Counted from the first letter of the stretch, positions 33,779 to 43,140 are shown. The stretch is DNA of 64,000 bases from Alteribacter aurantiacus DSM 18675 (GCF_000429705.1 NZ_KE386941.1:1848781-1912780), one strand, 5' to 3'. Numbers and translations: made by a program. The notes: generated by a model from the letters alone, not told the origin.

Positions 33779-34687
33779 ATGACGGCGATAAGCATCCAGA
33801 ATCTTACCAAGGATTACGGAAATCATAAGGGAATTTTTGATGTTTCATTTCAAATAGAAAAAGGAGAGGTAGTTGGCTTTCTCGGTCCAAACGGGGCGGG
33901 GAAGACGACAACGATTCGCCATCTAATGGGATTTAGTAAACCGCAAAGCGGAACGGCTTCTGTTCTAAAGTTGAATTGTTGGAATGAGTCCAAAGAAATT
34001 CAAAAGCATGTAGGTTATCTACCTGCAGAGATGGCTTTTCCCGAAAACATGACAGGCACGCAACTTATTCAACATAACGCTAAAATGCGAGGTCTTTGTG
34101 ACCTAAAAAGGTCTCAACAATTAATAGACATGTTTAACCTTGATCCTTCAGCACCCATCAAGCGAATGTCGAAGGGAATGAAACAAAAGGTTGGCATCGT
34201 TTGTGCCTTTATGCACGATCCTAAAGTTCTCATTCTAGATGAACCAACAACAGGGCTTGACCCTTTGATGCAATCGGTCTTTGTTCAGCTTATCCGGGAG
34301 GAAAAACAAAAGGGGAAAAGCATCCTCATGTCGTCCCATTTATTTGAAGAGATAGAGGGGACCTGTGACCAGATTGTCATGATCAAGCAGGGAAAAATCA
34401 TTTCCATCATGAATGCTCAAGAGTTTAACAACGCTGATAAGACCATATTCAAAGTAACATTTCAACATATTGAAGACTTTCAATCCATTCAGCACAATAA
34501 TTTCAATATTTTGGATATTAATAAGGAAGGCTTGCAGCTCGTGATCGAGATAGAAGATACCCAACTAAACAATCTGATCCGTGCACTGGCTGCTAAACAT
34601 GTGGTTTCCATTCGTGAAATGAAATACTCACTGGAAGATAATTTTATGAACTTTTACAGAGGGGAGAACCACGACCATGTTCAATAA
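33779..34687 (+). CDS. ABC transporter ATP-binding protein
   Basis: 302 aa. Walker A GPNGAGKTTT (about 37-46), signature MSKGMKQKVG, Walker B VLILDEPTTGLD and switch His in SSHLFEEIE. The C-terminal extension is typical of drug/bacteriocin-type exporters (DrrA/BcrA group). It overlaps the permease gene by 11 bp, so the two form one exporter. Likely under control of the divergent TetR protein. Substrate unknown. Confidence 0.95.
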   Translation: MTAISIQNLTKDYGNHKGIFDVSFQIEKGEVVGFLGPNGAGKTTTIRHLMGFSKPQSGTASVLKLNCWNESKEIQKHVGYLPAEMAFPENMTGTQLIQHNAKMRGLCDLKRSQQLIDMFNLDPSAPIKRMSKGMKQKVGIVCAFMHDPKVLILDEPTTGLDPLMQSVFVQLIREEKQKGKSILMSSHLFEEIEGTCDQIVMIKQGKIISIMNAQEFNNADKTIFKVTFQHIEDFQSIQHNNFNILDINKEGLQLVIEIEDTQLNNLIRALAAKHVVSIREMKYSLEDNFMNFYRGENHDHVQ

Positions 34688-35459
34688 GTCTTTATTCATT
34701 CACTTGATTAAATCAAATACAAAAGTATTTCTCATCATAGCGGGTTCACTTTCTGTGTTAATCGGGATCATCATGAGTGTCTTCACGCCGGAAACCATGA
34801 ATGAAATTGCCCAAACAAGCATGGATGCGCCTATTAATCCATTAGGTGATATTTCAACCTTAATCGCTTTTACAGCGAATCAGTTCTTTGGAAACTTCGC
34901 TCTCATTTTCGCCATGATCTATTCCATTATTGTTGGCAATAAACTGATAGCAGAGCAGGTAGATAAAGGCAGCATGGCATACCATCTGTCAATGCCTATC
35001 ACAAGAACCGAGTACACTGTAACCAGCCTTATTTACTTCGTTTCCTCCATCACCACACTATTCGCACTGATCTTTGGGGTAGGAATAAGCGTGGCGGAGC
35101 TCGTACAGCCAGGTGAGCTTCCATTAGACACGTTTTTCATGCTTACGTTAGGATCTTTCCTTTTACATCTCGCTATAAGCGGTGTCACGTTTTTTGCCTC
35201 TTGTTTATTTAACCGGTCAAGCTATTCCTTAGCGCTCGGTGCAGGCCTAACAATCTTTTTCTTTGCGGCGAATATGCTTTCAGGCATGAGCGACAGTTTA
35301 TCAATCCTTGAAAATGTTACAATCATTACCCTTTTTGATTCGGATGCGATTATTCAAGGTGGGAGCTATGGCGCGCATTTATTTATACTTGGAGCACTGG
35401 CGCTTGTTCTATACCTCATGGGAGTAGGGGTTTTTAAACGGAAAGATCTACCGTTGTGA
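34677..35459 (+). CDS. ABC-2 type transporter permease
   Basis: 260 aa with six hydrophobic segments, including SNTKVFLIIAGSLSVLIGII, an ABC-2 core region around NQFFGNFALIFAMIYSIIVG and a C-terminal LFILGALALVLYLMGVGVF. It forms the membrane part of the exporter encoded with the preceding ATPase. Downstream is a probable terminator. Confidence 0.92.
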   Translation: MFNKSLFIHLIKSNTKVFLIIAGSLSVLIGIIMSVFTPETMNEIAQTSMDAPINPLGDISTLIAFTANQFFGNFALIFAMIYSIIVGNKLIAEQVDKGSMAYHLSMPITRTEYTVTSLIYFVSSITTLFALIFGVGISVAELVQPGELPLDTFFMLTLGSFLLHLAISGVTFFASCLFNRSSYSLALGAGLTIFFFAANMLSGMSDSLSILENVTIITLFDSDAIIQGGSYGAHLFILGALALVLYLMGVGVFKRKDLPL

Positions 35460-35493
35460 AACAGCTTTGTTAACGTTCAATGTTTGATTTAGT

Positions 35494-35527
35494 ATGGCAA
35501 AAGGACTTCCGTGTATTCGGATTTCCT
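35494..35527 (+). terminator. Possible terminator of the ABC exporter operon
   Basis: AAAAGGA and TCCTTTT arms with an inner CCG/CGG pairing just after the permease gene. The stem is imperfect. Confidence 0.4.
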
Positions 35528-35741
35528 TTTCGTTGCATTTAGTGGTTTCTTTAACGACTGCTCCCATGATTCTATATAGAAACCTTCACAATCTAATATC
35601 AGATTTTTTTGTGTGTAACTATTCTTTTTATCAAAGTCTTGTTTCAACATAAAATACATATATAAACCATCAAATTTTCCACATGTATTGTTTCATTCAC
35701 TTAAACGCTATTTCCATTATACGTCAATCCTCACACAAAAA

Positions 35742-35772
35742 AGCATGGGGTTTCATCTTGAACCCCATGCTC
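35742..35772 (-). terminator. Terminator of the macrolide-kinase-like gene
   Basis: Stem AGCATGGGGTTTCA / TGAACCCCATGCT (one mismatch) followed on the minus strand by TTTTTTGTG. Confidence 0.85.
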
Positions 35773-35784
35773 CTTAGTATGTTA

Positions 35785-36693
35785 TTATTCTTTCTCGGCA
35801 ACCCCAAGCACCTGTCGCGTCATGTCAAGATACTCTTCACTTTCTGATCGGATCGCAAACTCCGCCAGCTCTACAGGATAAGCTGCGGTAAGCTCAATGA
35901 CGTGCTCGGCCATACGTGGCCAGACATAACCACCTGCATCTTTGTAATAGTGGATCAGCTTATGAAGAGCGTCCTCTCCAAACGTTCTGTAGTGGGCAAC
36001 AAAATCCACGGAAGGATCACCAACGAAAGCTTCTGTCCAGTCGATAAAGCCTGTTACGGCTGCGTTTTCGTTAATGAGGATATGGCCTGCATGAAGGTCA
36101 CCGTGAACAAATGCTTCTTGTTTTGGCCAAAGAGCCTCATCGTCAAGCCACGCTTGCCAGCGACTCCACAGTTCAGCGTTCACACCGAATTGAGCTTTTA
36201 CTTGCTCCATTCGGTTTTTCATTCGTTCTCTCAGCTCGTCTGCTTTGATGACAGTAAGCCCGAACTGGAGAGCCACATCCCTATTGGTTTTATGAAGAGA
36301 AACGAGTGCTTTTCCCAGGGTTTGTTGGAACACTTCGGGTACCTGTTCGGGGTCCATTTCCCACACATAATTTTGAATCTCATGATCCACAGTTCCGGCC
36401 GGCTTTCCAGTAAGCCTTTTATAGGCAATAAGTTCGTCTGTGCAGACCTCCCACTCCGGTACTTCTACAGTCACCTGTTTTGCTGCAAGCGTGAGGATCT
36501 GCTTTTCTTTTTCAATCGAAGGAAGCACGTCTTTTCTTCGAGGCATTCTTAATACCCAGTGCTTCCCGTTTAGGTCCTTTGCAAATGCGACTTGAAAATC
36601 CAGTCCCGATTCGTTGATTTTAAGTGAGTCTCCATCGACGATGATGCCGTTCTTTTCTGCTAATTGAATGATGTGCTTTTTTTTGTTTTCCAT
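35785..36693 (-). CDS. Macrolide 2'-phosphotransferase-like kinase
   Basis: 302 aa aminoglycoside-phosphotransferase-fold kinase. Catalytic loop VHGDLHAGHIL (Asp199) and the metal-binding IDWTEAFVGDP (Asp218) fit the Mph group of Bacillaceae, as does the N-terminal ISESGLDFQVAFAKD-like region. Mph enzymes phosphorylate the 2'-OH of macrolide desosamine using GTP; resistance here is inferred from similarity only. ATG with AAGGACG upstream. Monocistronic. Confidence 0.82.
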   Translation of the reverse strand: MENKKKHIIQLAEKNGIIVDGDSLKINESGLDFQVAFAKDLNGKHWVLRMPRRKDVLPSIEKEKQILTLAAKQVTVEVPEWEVCTDELIAYKRLTGKPAGTVDHEIQNYVWEMDPEQVPEVFQQTLGKALVSLHKTNRDVALQFGLTVIKADELRERMKNRMEQVKAQFGVNAELWSRWQAWLDDEALWPKQEAFVHGDLHAGHILINENAAVTGFIDWTEAFVGDPSVDFVAHYRTFGEDALHKLIHYYKDAGGYVWPRMAEHVIELTAAYPVELAEFAIRSESEEYLDMTRQVLGVAEKE

Positions 36694-36764
36694 ACCTACA
36701 CGTCCTTTTTTAAAAGTGGCATGTCAGTGGGGGGCACGCTTACTGAATCCTCATAATAAAAAGA

Positions 36765-36784
36765 CACAGGTGGATTCACCTGTG
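36765..36784 (-). terminator. Terminator downstream of the secreted peptidase gene
   Basis: 8-bp stem CACAGGTG / CACCTGTG with a 4-nt loop; the minus strand continues TCTTTTTATTATG. Confidence 0.75.
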
Positions 36785-36998
36785 CCATGATTGTATGCTT
36801 GTTTTCACTGTACAATGAGGTCCCTGTAAATAGACAGACCGGTCCCGCTAACACAAAGTGGTTTTCTTTGAACTATTTAATTACTGCTGGTTCAAAGTGC
36901 GGAAACGTAGTCTCATTGATGCTGTCACAGGGAAAACCTCCATCTCTTAAAAGGTACCAAAATCGTATCATAGAAATCGGTCGTGAACAATGCCAATT

Positions 36999-38828
36999 TT
37001 AGTCATTGAAGACTTCTTTCCCACCTACTATAGGTAGGATCAGCTTACTTCTCGTCGGCAGTAATGAGAGTTCCGTCCCGCCTGTCGGGCGGATCGTATA
37101 GTCATAATCACTGGCGATAAGCACGACACCGATCCGGTTTCCTTCTTTAAAGACATAATCGTGTGGCTGCATATCCCACTCAAACGTATAATCACGACCT
37201 GGAACAATGCTAACGGAACGCTCCTCACCGTGTATATTTTGAGGATCCATCCACCCACGTGTGATGATTTTAGCAGCGTCATATTCATCATATTCCACGA
37301 GCAGTGCGGTCAAATTGGCCACTGGCTCGTCAATGCTCGTACGGATGCTTACCTCAGGAGTACCACTCATATGAGTATCCTGCTGAAGGACATCCGTTGT
37401 ATACACAAGTCTGTTTGGATGATCCGAGTCCGGCTCAGCCACTAGCGTATTCGCTCTCGTCTGCGGGTCGTCTTTAAGTGACTGTCTATCATGTGGTCTG
37501 TTTGGAACCGGTGCATTAGAAAGAGTGCCTGCGCCGCTTCTTTCATCGTCTCCGCTTAAATACAGCGTTGTTGTTTTGGCATCAACATGAGGCCAGTTTT
37601 CCTGCTCCACCCACGTTCTGTTTTCACGCTGAATGTTCACCATCTCTTCATCCATAATCCCGTTCTCAAGACCATAAAGCCAATAGTCAAACCAGCGGTG
37701 CTGTTCCTGTTGCCATCCACCTCCTGGTGCACTGTGTCCCCCTTGGTGCAACCAAAGCTTACGGTTCACATCGTGTTCATCAAGGGCTTCCCACCACTGG
37801 GCAAACTGCTTTGTTTTTACGTTCCAGTCGTTAAGACCATGAGCCAATAGAACACTTGCTTCAATGTTCTTTACACCTGGAAGGTAGTTTCGTTCAGCCC
37901 AGAACGCATTGTAGTCTCCGGTAATCCGGTCCTCATCTTCCTCCATTTGTTCTAGAAAAGGTGCGCAAATGTCAGCATTGTCACGAGTAGCAACAAACCT
38001 TGCAAGAATACTCGCATCTTCACCTTGATAGCCTCCTGGCGCAACAACCGCACCATTAGCTCTAAAGTAGTCATACCAATTACTGATGGCTACAATCGGT
38101 ACAATTGTTTTTAACCCTTCCACACCTGTTGTGGCTACACCGTTTGGCAATGTGCCGTTATACGAAGCACCAATCATACCCACGTTCCCGGTCGTCCAAT
38201 CGGCATACACTTCTTCACCTTCTTCATTAAAGGCACGGGCACTGCCATTTAACCAGTCAATGACCGCTTTTGTTCCCAAGATCTCTTGATAATCACCCGT
38301 CGTTGGGCAGCCCATCGCTGCTCCGCTCCCGATACTCTCTCCAAGGACCACGGCATAGCCCCTAGGAACATAATAGTTTCCGAGATTCCCAAGATTTTGA
38401 GGGCCTGCATTTGGTCCCCGCCCTCGCCCATTACCTGGATGGGGGACAGGATTTAGCTCGACATCCACATCAAAAAAGGGCACAGACCAGTCCAATCCTG
38501 CTCGGTAAGGACTCATTTCATAAATAACCGGCACTTGAATGCCTTCTTCAGTGTTTGGTCTCATCACACGAATGGATACAAGATCCTTTTCCCCTGTTCC
38601 ATCACTGTCCACCGTTGTTTCAACCATCAACTCTTCAATGATCGCATCTTCAGTGGAATAAACCGGTTGGGTTACACCCTCATCTACGTGTATGTAAGTC
38701 GAGGAGGAATTTGTTTCAAGAATGGTCCCATTTAGAAGAAAGTCATTTGTGGCAGAGCTTGCCGGCTGGATAAAAAGGGATAGTAATAGCAAAAAAGAAA
38801 GCATTCCAATCGTATACGTTTTTCTCAT
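36999..38828 (-). CDS. Secreted X-Pro dipeptidyl-peptidase / CocE-NonD hydrolase
   Basis: 609 aa with a signal peptide (IQPASSA), so it is exported. The S15/CocE fold is shown by the nucleophile Ser222 in GMIGASYNG, acid in AHGLNDWNV and His in HQGGHSAPGGG, followed by the C-terminal galactose-binding-like domain (VEYDEYDAAKIITRGWMDPQ). Such enzymes remove X-Pro dipeptides or hydrolyse esters outside the cell. The exact substrate is unknown. ATG with GGAGG upstream; monocistronic. Confidence 0.9.
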   Translation of the reverse strand: MRKTYTIGMLSFLLLLSLFIQPASSATNDFLLNGTILETNSSSTYIHVDEGVTQPVYSTEDAIIEELMVETTVDSDGTGEKDLVSIRVMRPNTEEGIQVPVIYEMSPYRAGLDWSVPFFDVDVELNPVPHPGNGRGRGPNAGPQNLGNLGNYYVPRGYAVVLGESIGSGAAMGCPTTGDYQEILGTKAVIDWLNGSARAFNEEGEEVYADWTTGNVGMIGASYNGTLPNGVATTGVEGLKTIVPIVAISNWYDYFRANGAVVAPGGYQGEDASILARFVATRDNADICAPFLEQMEEDEDRITGDYNAFWAERNYLPGVKNIEASVLLAHGLNDWNVKTKQFAQWWEALDEHDVNRKLWLHQGGHSAPGGGWQQEQHRWFDYWLYGLENGIMDEEMVNIQRENRTWVEQENWPHVDAKTTTLYLSGDDERSGAGTLSNAPVPNRPHDRQSLKDDPQTRANTLVAEPDSDHPNRLVYTTDVLQQDTHMSGTPEVSIRTSIDEPVANLTALLVEYDEYDAAKIITRGWMDPQNIHGEERSVSIVPGRDYTFEWDMQPHDYVFKEGNRIGVVLIASDYDYTIRPTGGTELSLLPTRSKLILPIVGGKEVFND

Positions 38829-39006
38829 TTTACTTGCCTCCTATTTTGTTGTGCCTTTCACCTGTTCTGTTTCGTCTCGACCTCCTATTCCGACAGGCTC
38901 AAAGGAGAACTCTTCCAACAAAACATAGCACTGATATTCTGACTATTTTGTCAAAAATTGCAGAGTATTTCGCCTTCCTAATAATCGAATCCTTTCACCC
39001 ATCATA

Positions 39007-39035
39007 AAAGACCCGACAAATGGTTTGTCGGGTCT
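39007..39035 (-). terminator. Terminator of the first DUF3784 gene
   Basis: 13-bp perfect stem AAGACCCGACAAA / TTTGTCGGGTCTT with a 3-nt loop; TTTTATG follows on the minus strand. Confidence 0.85.
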
Positions 39036-39086
39036 TCTAACTGGAAATTAAATCAATCTTTATTCATATAAGTAGAAGTCAGACAA

Positions 39087-39815
39087 TCAGGATTCCATTT
39101 CCTTCCTTTTTTGATCAAACCACTGCTTTGTCACAGCAGAATCCTTTGCATTGATGAATAAAAAATCATCGTCTTTTTTCAAAAAGAGATATGGAGACGA
39201 TCCTGTGTGAACAAACAACCTTCCTCTACCCAGTTCCTTCATTGTAAAATGACCTCTCCGTCGCTCCAAAAATGTGTATCCATTCGTTCTCGCCAATATT
39301 TCGGGAAGATCTTGCACTAATGCAACATCCGTCACTTCCTCCAGCTTCCACTCAACACCGTACGTTCCGCTCACAGTTACCAATTGGTCAGAAACAACCA
39401 AACGAGGCTCGCGCGCTCCCTCAATAATTATGGCTGCGAATACGATGATCGTAAAAGCCATCACACTAATAAAGATGTATAAGTCCCGATTTTTCGTTTT
39501 GGAATTGTCCAGTTTGCTAAGCAGCAGCATTTGGATAAAGAAATAAACAAACCATACAAACCAAGAGCTAACCACTGCCAGACCCGGGTCAACGAAGAAT
39601 GCCAGTACAGCTCCTGCAAGAAGAAGGTAACTCGAGTTCATTAACGCTTTGCCCACGGCTTGAGGATATCCGTTTTTAATGAGGCGCTGTTGCTCTTCTT
39701 CAGGTTTCGTATTAAAACCGGATAAGAGCATATACACGCCTTTTTTATAAATAAAGTAAGCGGGAATCCAAATGATTAAAAAACTGAAAAGTTGAATGAT
39801 GATCGCAACGAGCAT
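39087..39815 (-). CDS. DUF3784 membrane protein with C-terminal PH-like domain
   Basis: 242 aa. Three to four N-terminal helices with the DUF3784 signature YMLLSGFNTKPEEEQQRLIK, then a soluble domain (EWKLEEVTDVALVQDLPEIL ... GRLFVHTGSSPYLFLKKDDD) resembling the bacterial PH (bPH_5) fold. Probably a membrane protein of the inner membrane; function unknown. Start at 39815 with AGGAGG 6 nt upstream; an in-frame 11-residue extension is rejected. A paralogue lies 70 bp upstream. Confidence 0.8.
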   Translation of the reverse strand: MLVAIIIQLFSFLIIWIPAYFIYKKGVYMLLSGFNTKPEEEQQRLIKNGYPQAVGKALMNSSYLLLAGAVLAFFVDPGLAVVSSWFVWFVYFFIQMLLLSKLDNSKTKNRDLYIFISVMAFTIIVFAAIIIEGAREPRLVVSDQLVTVSGTYGVEWKLEEVTDVALVQDLPEILARTNGYTFLERRRGHFTMKELGRGRLFVHTGSSPYLFLKKDDDFLFINAKDSAVTKQWFDQKRKEMES

Positions 39816-39884
39816 CGCAAACCTCCTAGACTGGTTTGAAACACCCATTCAGTCATTTTTTATCTTCATGATGACAGGGGTTTT

Positions 39885-40622
39885 TTACTCTTTAATTTTC
39901 TTAACCTCCTCATACCACGCTTCAGTCACATCAGAATGCTCCCCATTTATAAAAAGGAACTCATCATTTTTCTCCAAATAAAGGTAAAGTGGAGCGTCTG
40001 TTTGGATAAACAACCGGCCACGACCTAGCTCTTCCAAGCGATAAAGCCCTTTTCTTGTCTCTCCACTTGAAAACCCTGCTATCCGAGACCGAATCGGAGG
40101 AAGCTCTTCTACCAACTGCACGTCGGTCAGCTCAGCAATCTCCCACTCTACTCCGTGAAGTCCAGTCACGGTAACCGTCTCATCTGTGACGATGAATACA
40201 GGTGTTTGTTCACCTGCCACGTATATCCATGCCGCAAACAGAAGGACACCTATCGTCACTACAAACGATCCGATCATAATGTAGCGGTCTCTTTTATGAT
40301 GTTTCGTGTCATCCAATCGATTGTGTTTGATCATATTGATAAAAAAGTAAACAGTCCAAACCGTCCATGATAACCCCAAGGCATACATAGGGTCGATAAA
40401 AAAAGCGAGCGCTGCTCCACCTAGCACGATATAACTTGAGTAAAACATCGTTTTCCCTACTGCTTGTGGATATCCAATCTCGATCAGACGCTCCTGATCT
40501 TCCTAGGGCTTTGTATTAAACCCACTCAAGAGCATATACACTTCCTTTTTATAGACAAAGTAACCGGGAATCCACATTGTTAAAAAACAAAATACTTGTA
40601 ATGCGACAACAAAAATGAGCAT
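39885..40622 (-). pseudogene. DUF3784/PH paralogue interrupted by an in-frame TAG
   Basis: The start ATG at 40622 has a perfect GGAGG 6 nt upstream and begins MLIFVVALQVFCFLTMWIPG, close to the paralogue. At 40503-40505 a TAG replaces the Glu that follows FNTKP in the paralogue (FNTKPEEEQQ versus FNTKP-stop-EDQE). The frame then continues EDQERLIEIGYPQAVGK and ends at 39885 with a complete C-terminal domain. A GAG-to-TAG change explains the break; an internal ATG at 40448 could only give the last 187 residues. Confidence 0.85.
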
Positions 40623-40772
40623 GAGTGACCTCCGTATCGTTTCTACCTTTATTTACGTCCTAACATATGGGTAAGTTTCAAAGAATAAAGCCGGCTTGTT
40701 GGTTATTCAGTTGGTGAATTTCTATCAATCAAGCAAATTCCAGGTTTATTTACCAAAAAAAGATTGAAATGA

Positions 40773-40800
40773 TTGACAATTACAAAAATAAATGTAATTA
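40773..40800 (+). promoter_or_regulatory. Candidate promoter of the HTH-MFS operon
   Basis: TTGACA (40773-40778), 16 bp, then TAATTA (40795-40800) precede the regulator gene; the spacing suits sigma-A. Confidence 0.5.
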
Positions 40801-40810
40801 TGAGGATAAG

Positions 40811-40832
40811 ATGATTTGGAAATCCAAATCAT
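40811..40832. promoter_or_regulatory. 22-bp perfect palindrome, candidate autoregulatory operator
   Basis: ATGATTTGGA/AA/TCCAAATCAT forms a perfect inverted repeat just after the candidate promoter, 56 bp before the regulator start. Fits autorepression by the wHTH protein; inference. Confidence 0.6.
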
Positions 40833-40887
40833 ATGATAAACACAAATCACTCCACACTAAATTCAAGACGAAAGATAGGTGACCATC

Positions 40888-41370
40888 ATGGATCAAAAAA
40901 ATAAACGCGAGGTTATGGAAGTCAATTGGGCCCAGCAAAAAGTATTATCAAATCCTTTGCGATCTCGAATCGTCGCGCTGCTCTTCGAAGAATCAATGAC
41001 ACCTAAACAAGTCGCCGACTTAGTAGGAAAGAACCCAGGAACGGTTTACTACCATGTTCAACAGCTTTTAAAGCACGACATTCTGGAAGTCGAGCGTGTG
41101 AACACGGAAAAAGGAATTGTAGAGAAATACTACCGGGCAAAAGCGACAATCTTTAAAAACCCTGAGAAAGAATCTCCACCAGGGCACGTAGATGGGAAAA
41201 CAGCAAATGTCTATTTGTCAAAAAAGCTTGCGGATCAGTTAAGTGAAGAGATTGAGGAGCTTTTCTTTAAGTACGGTCACCTCTCTTATAAAGAGAAAGA
41301 CCATGAAGAACAATCACCATTTACGATCGAATTTTTAATTAAAGAATCCAATGAGGAGGAGACGGAATGA
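40888..41370 (+). CDS. Winged helix-turn-helix (ArsR-like) regulator
   Basis: 160 aa. N-terminal wHTH: LSNPLRSRIVALLFEESMTP, KQVADLVGKNPGTVYYHVQQ and LLKHDILEVERVNTEKG are the recognition and wing region of ArsR/HTH_20-type regulators. The C-terminal half is acidic and of unknown role. The ATG at 40888 has AGGTGA 5 nt upstream. It overlaps the MFS gene by 4 bp (ATGA), so it probably controls that transporter. Confidence 0.9.
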   Translation: MDQKNKREVMEVNWAQQKVLSNPLRSRIVALLFEESMTPKQVADLVGKNPGTVYYHVQQLLKHDILEVERVNTEKGIVEKYYRAKATIFKNPEKESPPGHVDGKTANVYLSKKLADQLSEEIEELFFKYGHLSYKEKDHEEQSPFTIEFLIKESNEEETE

Positions 41371-42626
41371 CAAGTAAACTGAAGCCTTTTATGTTAGAAA
41401 GGAATTTCTTAATTTTACTCGCAGGTGTATTTACCAATGGGTTAGGAAGCGGGATGTACTCCGTGGCCGCCATGTTACTTGTCTTTCAATTGAGCGGCAG
41501 TGTTCTTTATTCCGGCTTTGCCTTTTTTGCCATCACGTCTGCAAGTACATTGGCCTTTTTAATTGCCCCCTTCGCAAACTACGCAAAATATAAACACGGC
41601 TTAGTTTATAGCAACCTTGTAAAAGCGGTCATGTTGTTTACCATCCCTCTCCTTAGCTACACCATTGGGTTACACGTGTGGTATGTGATTGGCTTGCTAT
41701 TTATCACCGCCCTACTCACTCAATATACATATCCGATCGAATCGACCATACTACCGATCATCGTCGGAAAAGACAATGTGGTTGAGGCGAATTCCTATTT
41801 GCAGACGATTCGCGAATCGATGGACATCGTGTTTATTGCAGCTGCAGGGATCATCATCACACTTATCGGCACGGTTCCAGCGATTACGATTACCGCCTTC
41901 TGTCTTGTCATTGTCACCATTTCATATGCTTTTTTCACTTTCGAACAACCGGAAATGGAAAAACCCCAGTCAATGGGATCAGCCGTTGGTGTCTATATTG
42001 CCGACCTCAAAGGTGGAGTTACCTATATTAGACATTCCTTGATTCCTAAAATGATTGTGTCGATCGTCTTTATTAACATGGCCATGGTCATCATGACAAC
42101 GAACTTACCGGCCTTTACACTTTTGAAAGGAAATGGCGTGGAAGCGGTCTATGGCTTTTATTTAGCCTCTATGTCGATCGGCATTATGATCGGAACGATT
42201 CTTTCTCCTAAACTGAAACACTTTGATTTTGGAAAGTTAATTATCGCTATTTTTATCGGGACAGGCGTCATGTGGATCGGTGCCTCCGCTTTACCACTAG
42301 TGCCATCGATGATTCTCTTTTGTATTGGTGCCATTTCGATCGGCATTTTGAACATCCTTGTCTTTTCAACCATTCAACAACAAGTGGAAACGGCGTTTAT
42401 CGGTAGAGTGGTCACTTTGTTAACGAGTGCGGCGTCTCTTGGAATGCCTGTAGGGGCTCTTATTGGTGGCGTTTTGGGGGAAGCTCTAACACCTGAAATT
42501 CCTGTATTGATTTGCGGGATCTCCATGATCGTCTTCAGCCTATTCTGGTTAAGTAGTTCCGTCTTGCGGAAACTTCCAAGTATCGATCGCGTGAGTTTGT
42601 TTTATGATCGGAAGGTTGAGGTGTAA
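41367..42626 (+). CDS. Major facilitator superfamily transporter
   Basis: 419 aa with about 12 hydrophobic segments, of the MFS_1/EntS-like exporter type (SGFAFFAITSASTLAFLIAP, MSIGIMIGTILSPKLKHFDF). It is co-translated with the wHTH regulator upstream. Probably a proton-driven exporter; substrate unknown. Confidence 0.92.
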   Translation: MTSKLKPFMLERNFLILLAGVFTNGLGSGMYSVAAMLLVFQLSGSVLYSGFAFFAITSASTLAFLIAPFANYAKYKHGLVYSNLVKAVMLFTIPLLSYTIGLHVWYVIGLLFITALLTQYTYPIESTILPIIVGKDNVVEANSYLQTIRESMDIVFIAAAGIIITLIGTVPAITITAFCLVIVTISYAFFTFEQPEMEKPQSMGSAVGVYIADLKGGVTYIRHSLIPKMIVSIVFINMAMVIMTTNLPAFTLLKGNGVEAVYGFYLASMSIGIMIGTILSPKLKHFDFGKLIIAIFIGTGVMWIGASALPLVPSMILFCIGAISIGILNILVFSTIQQQVETAFIGRVVTLLTSAASLGMPVGALIGGVLGEALTPEIPVLICGISMIVFSLFWLSSSVLRKLPSIDRVSLFYDRKVEV

Positions 42627-42823
42627 GGATAGATTAATATTTAGATACTTTTACTCGTTCAAGGGGAAGTTGCCACAAACATCGAGCTTCTTCCTCTGTC
42701 ATTCGAGTCCATTATCCACAATTAAGAACTTTTACTGTAATAATTAGTTCGAAGAGGCTGGGACAAAAAAATAAAAAAGAAGATAAAAATCCTGCATTAT
42801 GTAGAATTCTGCCGTTGATTTAA

Positions 42824-42858
42824 AAGCGCCCCCTTTGGATCACGAAAGGAGGGCACTT
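42824..42858 (-). terminator. Terminator of the small membrane gene at 42904
   Basis: Stem with AAGCGCCCCCTTTG / CGAAAGGAGGGCACTT arms (mismatched at two points); minus strand ends CTTTTAAAT. Just upstream at 42750-42765 lies GAGGCTGGGACAAAA, resembling one end of the Family B element. Confidence 0.6.
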
Positions 42859-42903
42859 AACCTTTTGAGTTTATTTATAATTTCGTATTGTTTAGTGTCA
42901 TAG

Positions 42904-43140
42904 TTAATTCCTTGAAGCTCTAAGCGAATAAAAGTACCACAAAATAAAAATTATACCTACGACAAAGCTCAAAATAGTTAAAAGATCTATTTGTGGTAGG
43001 TTGTTTAAGGTTTGAGAAAAGAGTGCTCTTGTATGAGGAGAATCATAAGAACTAACAATAATTGATGCGCTAATAAACTTTGTTGCGTAAAAGATACTAG
43101 ATATGATGATGAGCATACAGCCAAGATTAAATTTCCACAA
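42904..43140 (-). CDS. Small two-TM membrane protein
   Basis: 78 aa, TTG start with AGGTGA 7 nt upstream. Two hydrophobic segments (LGCMLIIISSIFYATKFISA and ILSFVVGIIFILWYFYSL) around a polar stretch. No family recognised. A frame in another phase over the same DNA (43005-43256) is Cys/Leu-rich and is treated as a shadow. Confidence 0.55.
   Translation of the reverse strand: MWKFNLGCMLIIISSIFYATKFISASIIVSSYDSPHTRALFSQTLNNLPQIDLLTILSFVVGIIFILWYFYSLRASRN

Larger units (their letters stand above)
35460..35784. other. Intergenic region, no gene
   Basis: 325 bp between the ABC permease and the macrolide-kinase-like gene. It contains a probable terminator at 35494-35527 and the strong minus-strand terminator at 35742-35772. 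The middle holds AT-rich sequence without a credible frame. Confidence 0.5.

Noticed and set aside
34046..34057. Family A-like GACAGGCACG motif
   Set aside because: It lies inside the ABC ATPase coding sequence (MTGTQ) and has no partner end.
36787..37002. 71-aa plus-strand frame between the kinase and peptidase genes
   Set aside because: No ribosome-binding site, composition unlike a protein, and it overlaps the peptidase terminator region.
26222..40505. General amber (TAG) recoding in this organism
   Set aside because: Real genes here (fosB, the sensor kinase, gerC) end in TAG at the expected lengths, so isolated mutations explain the interrupted frames better.
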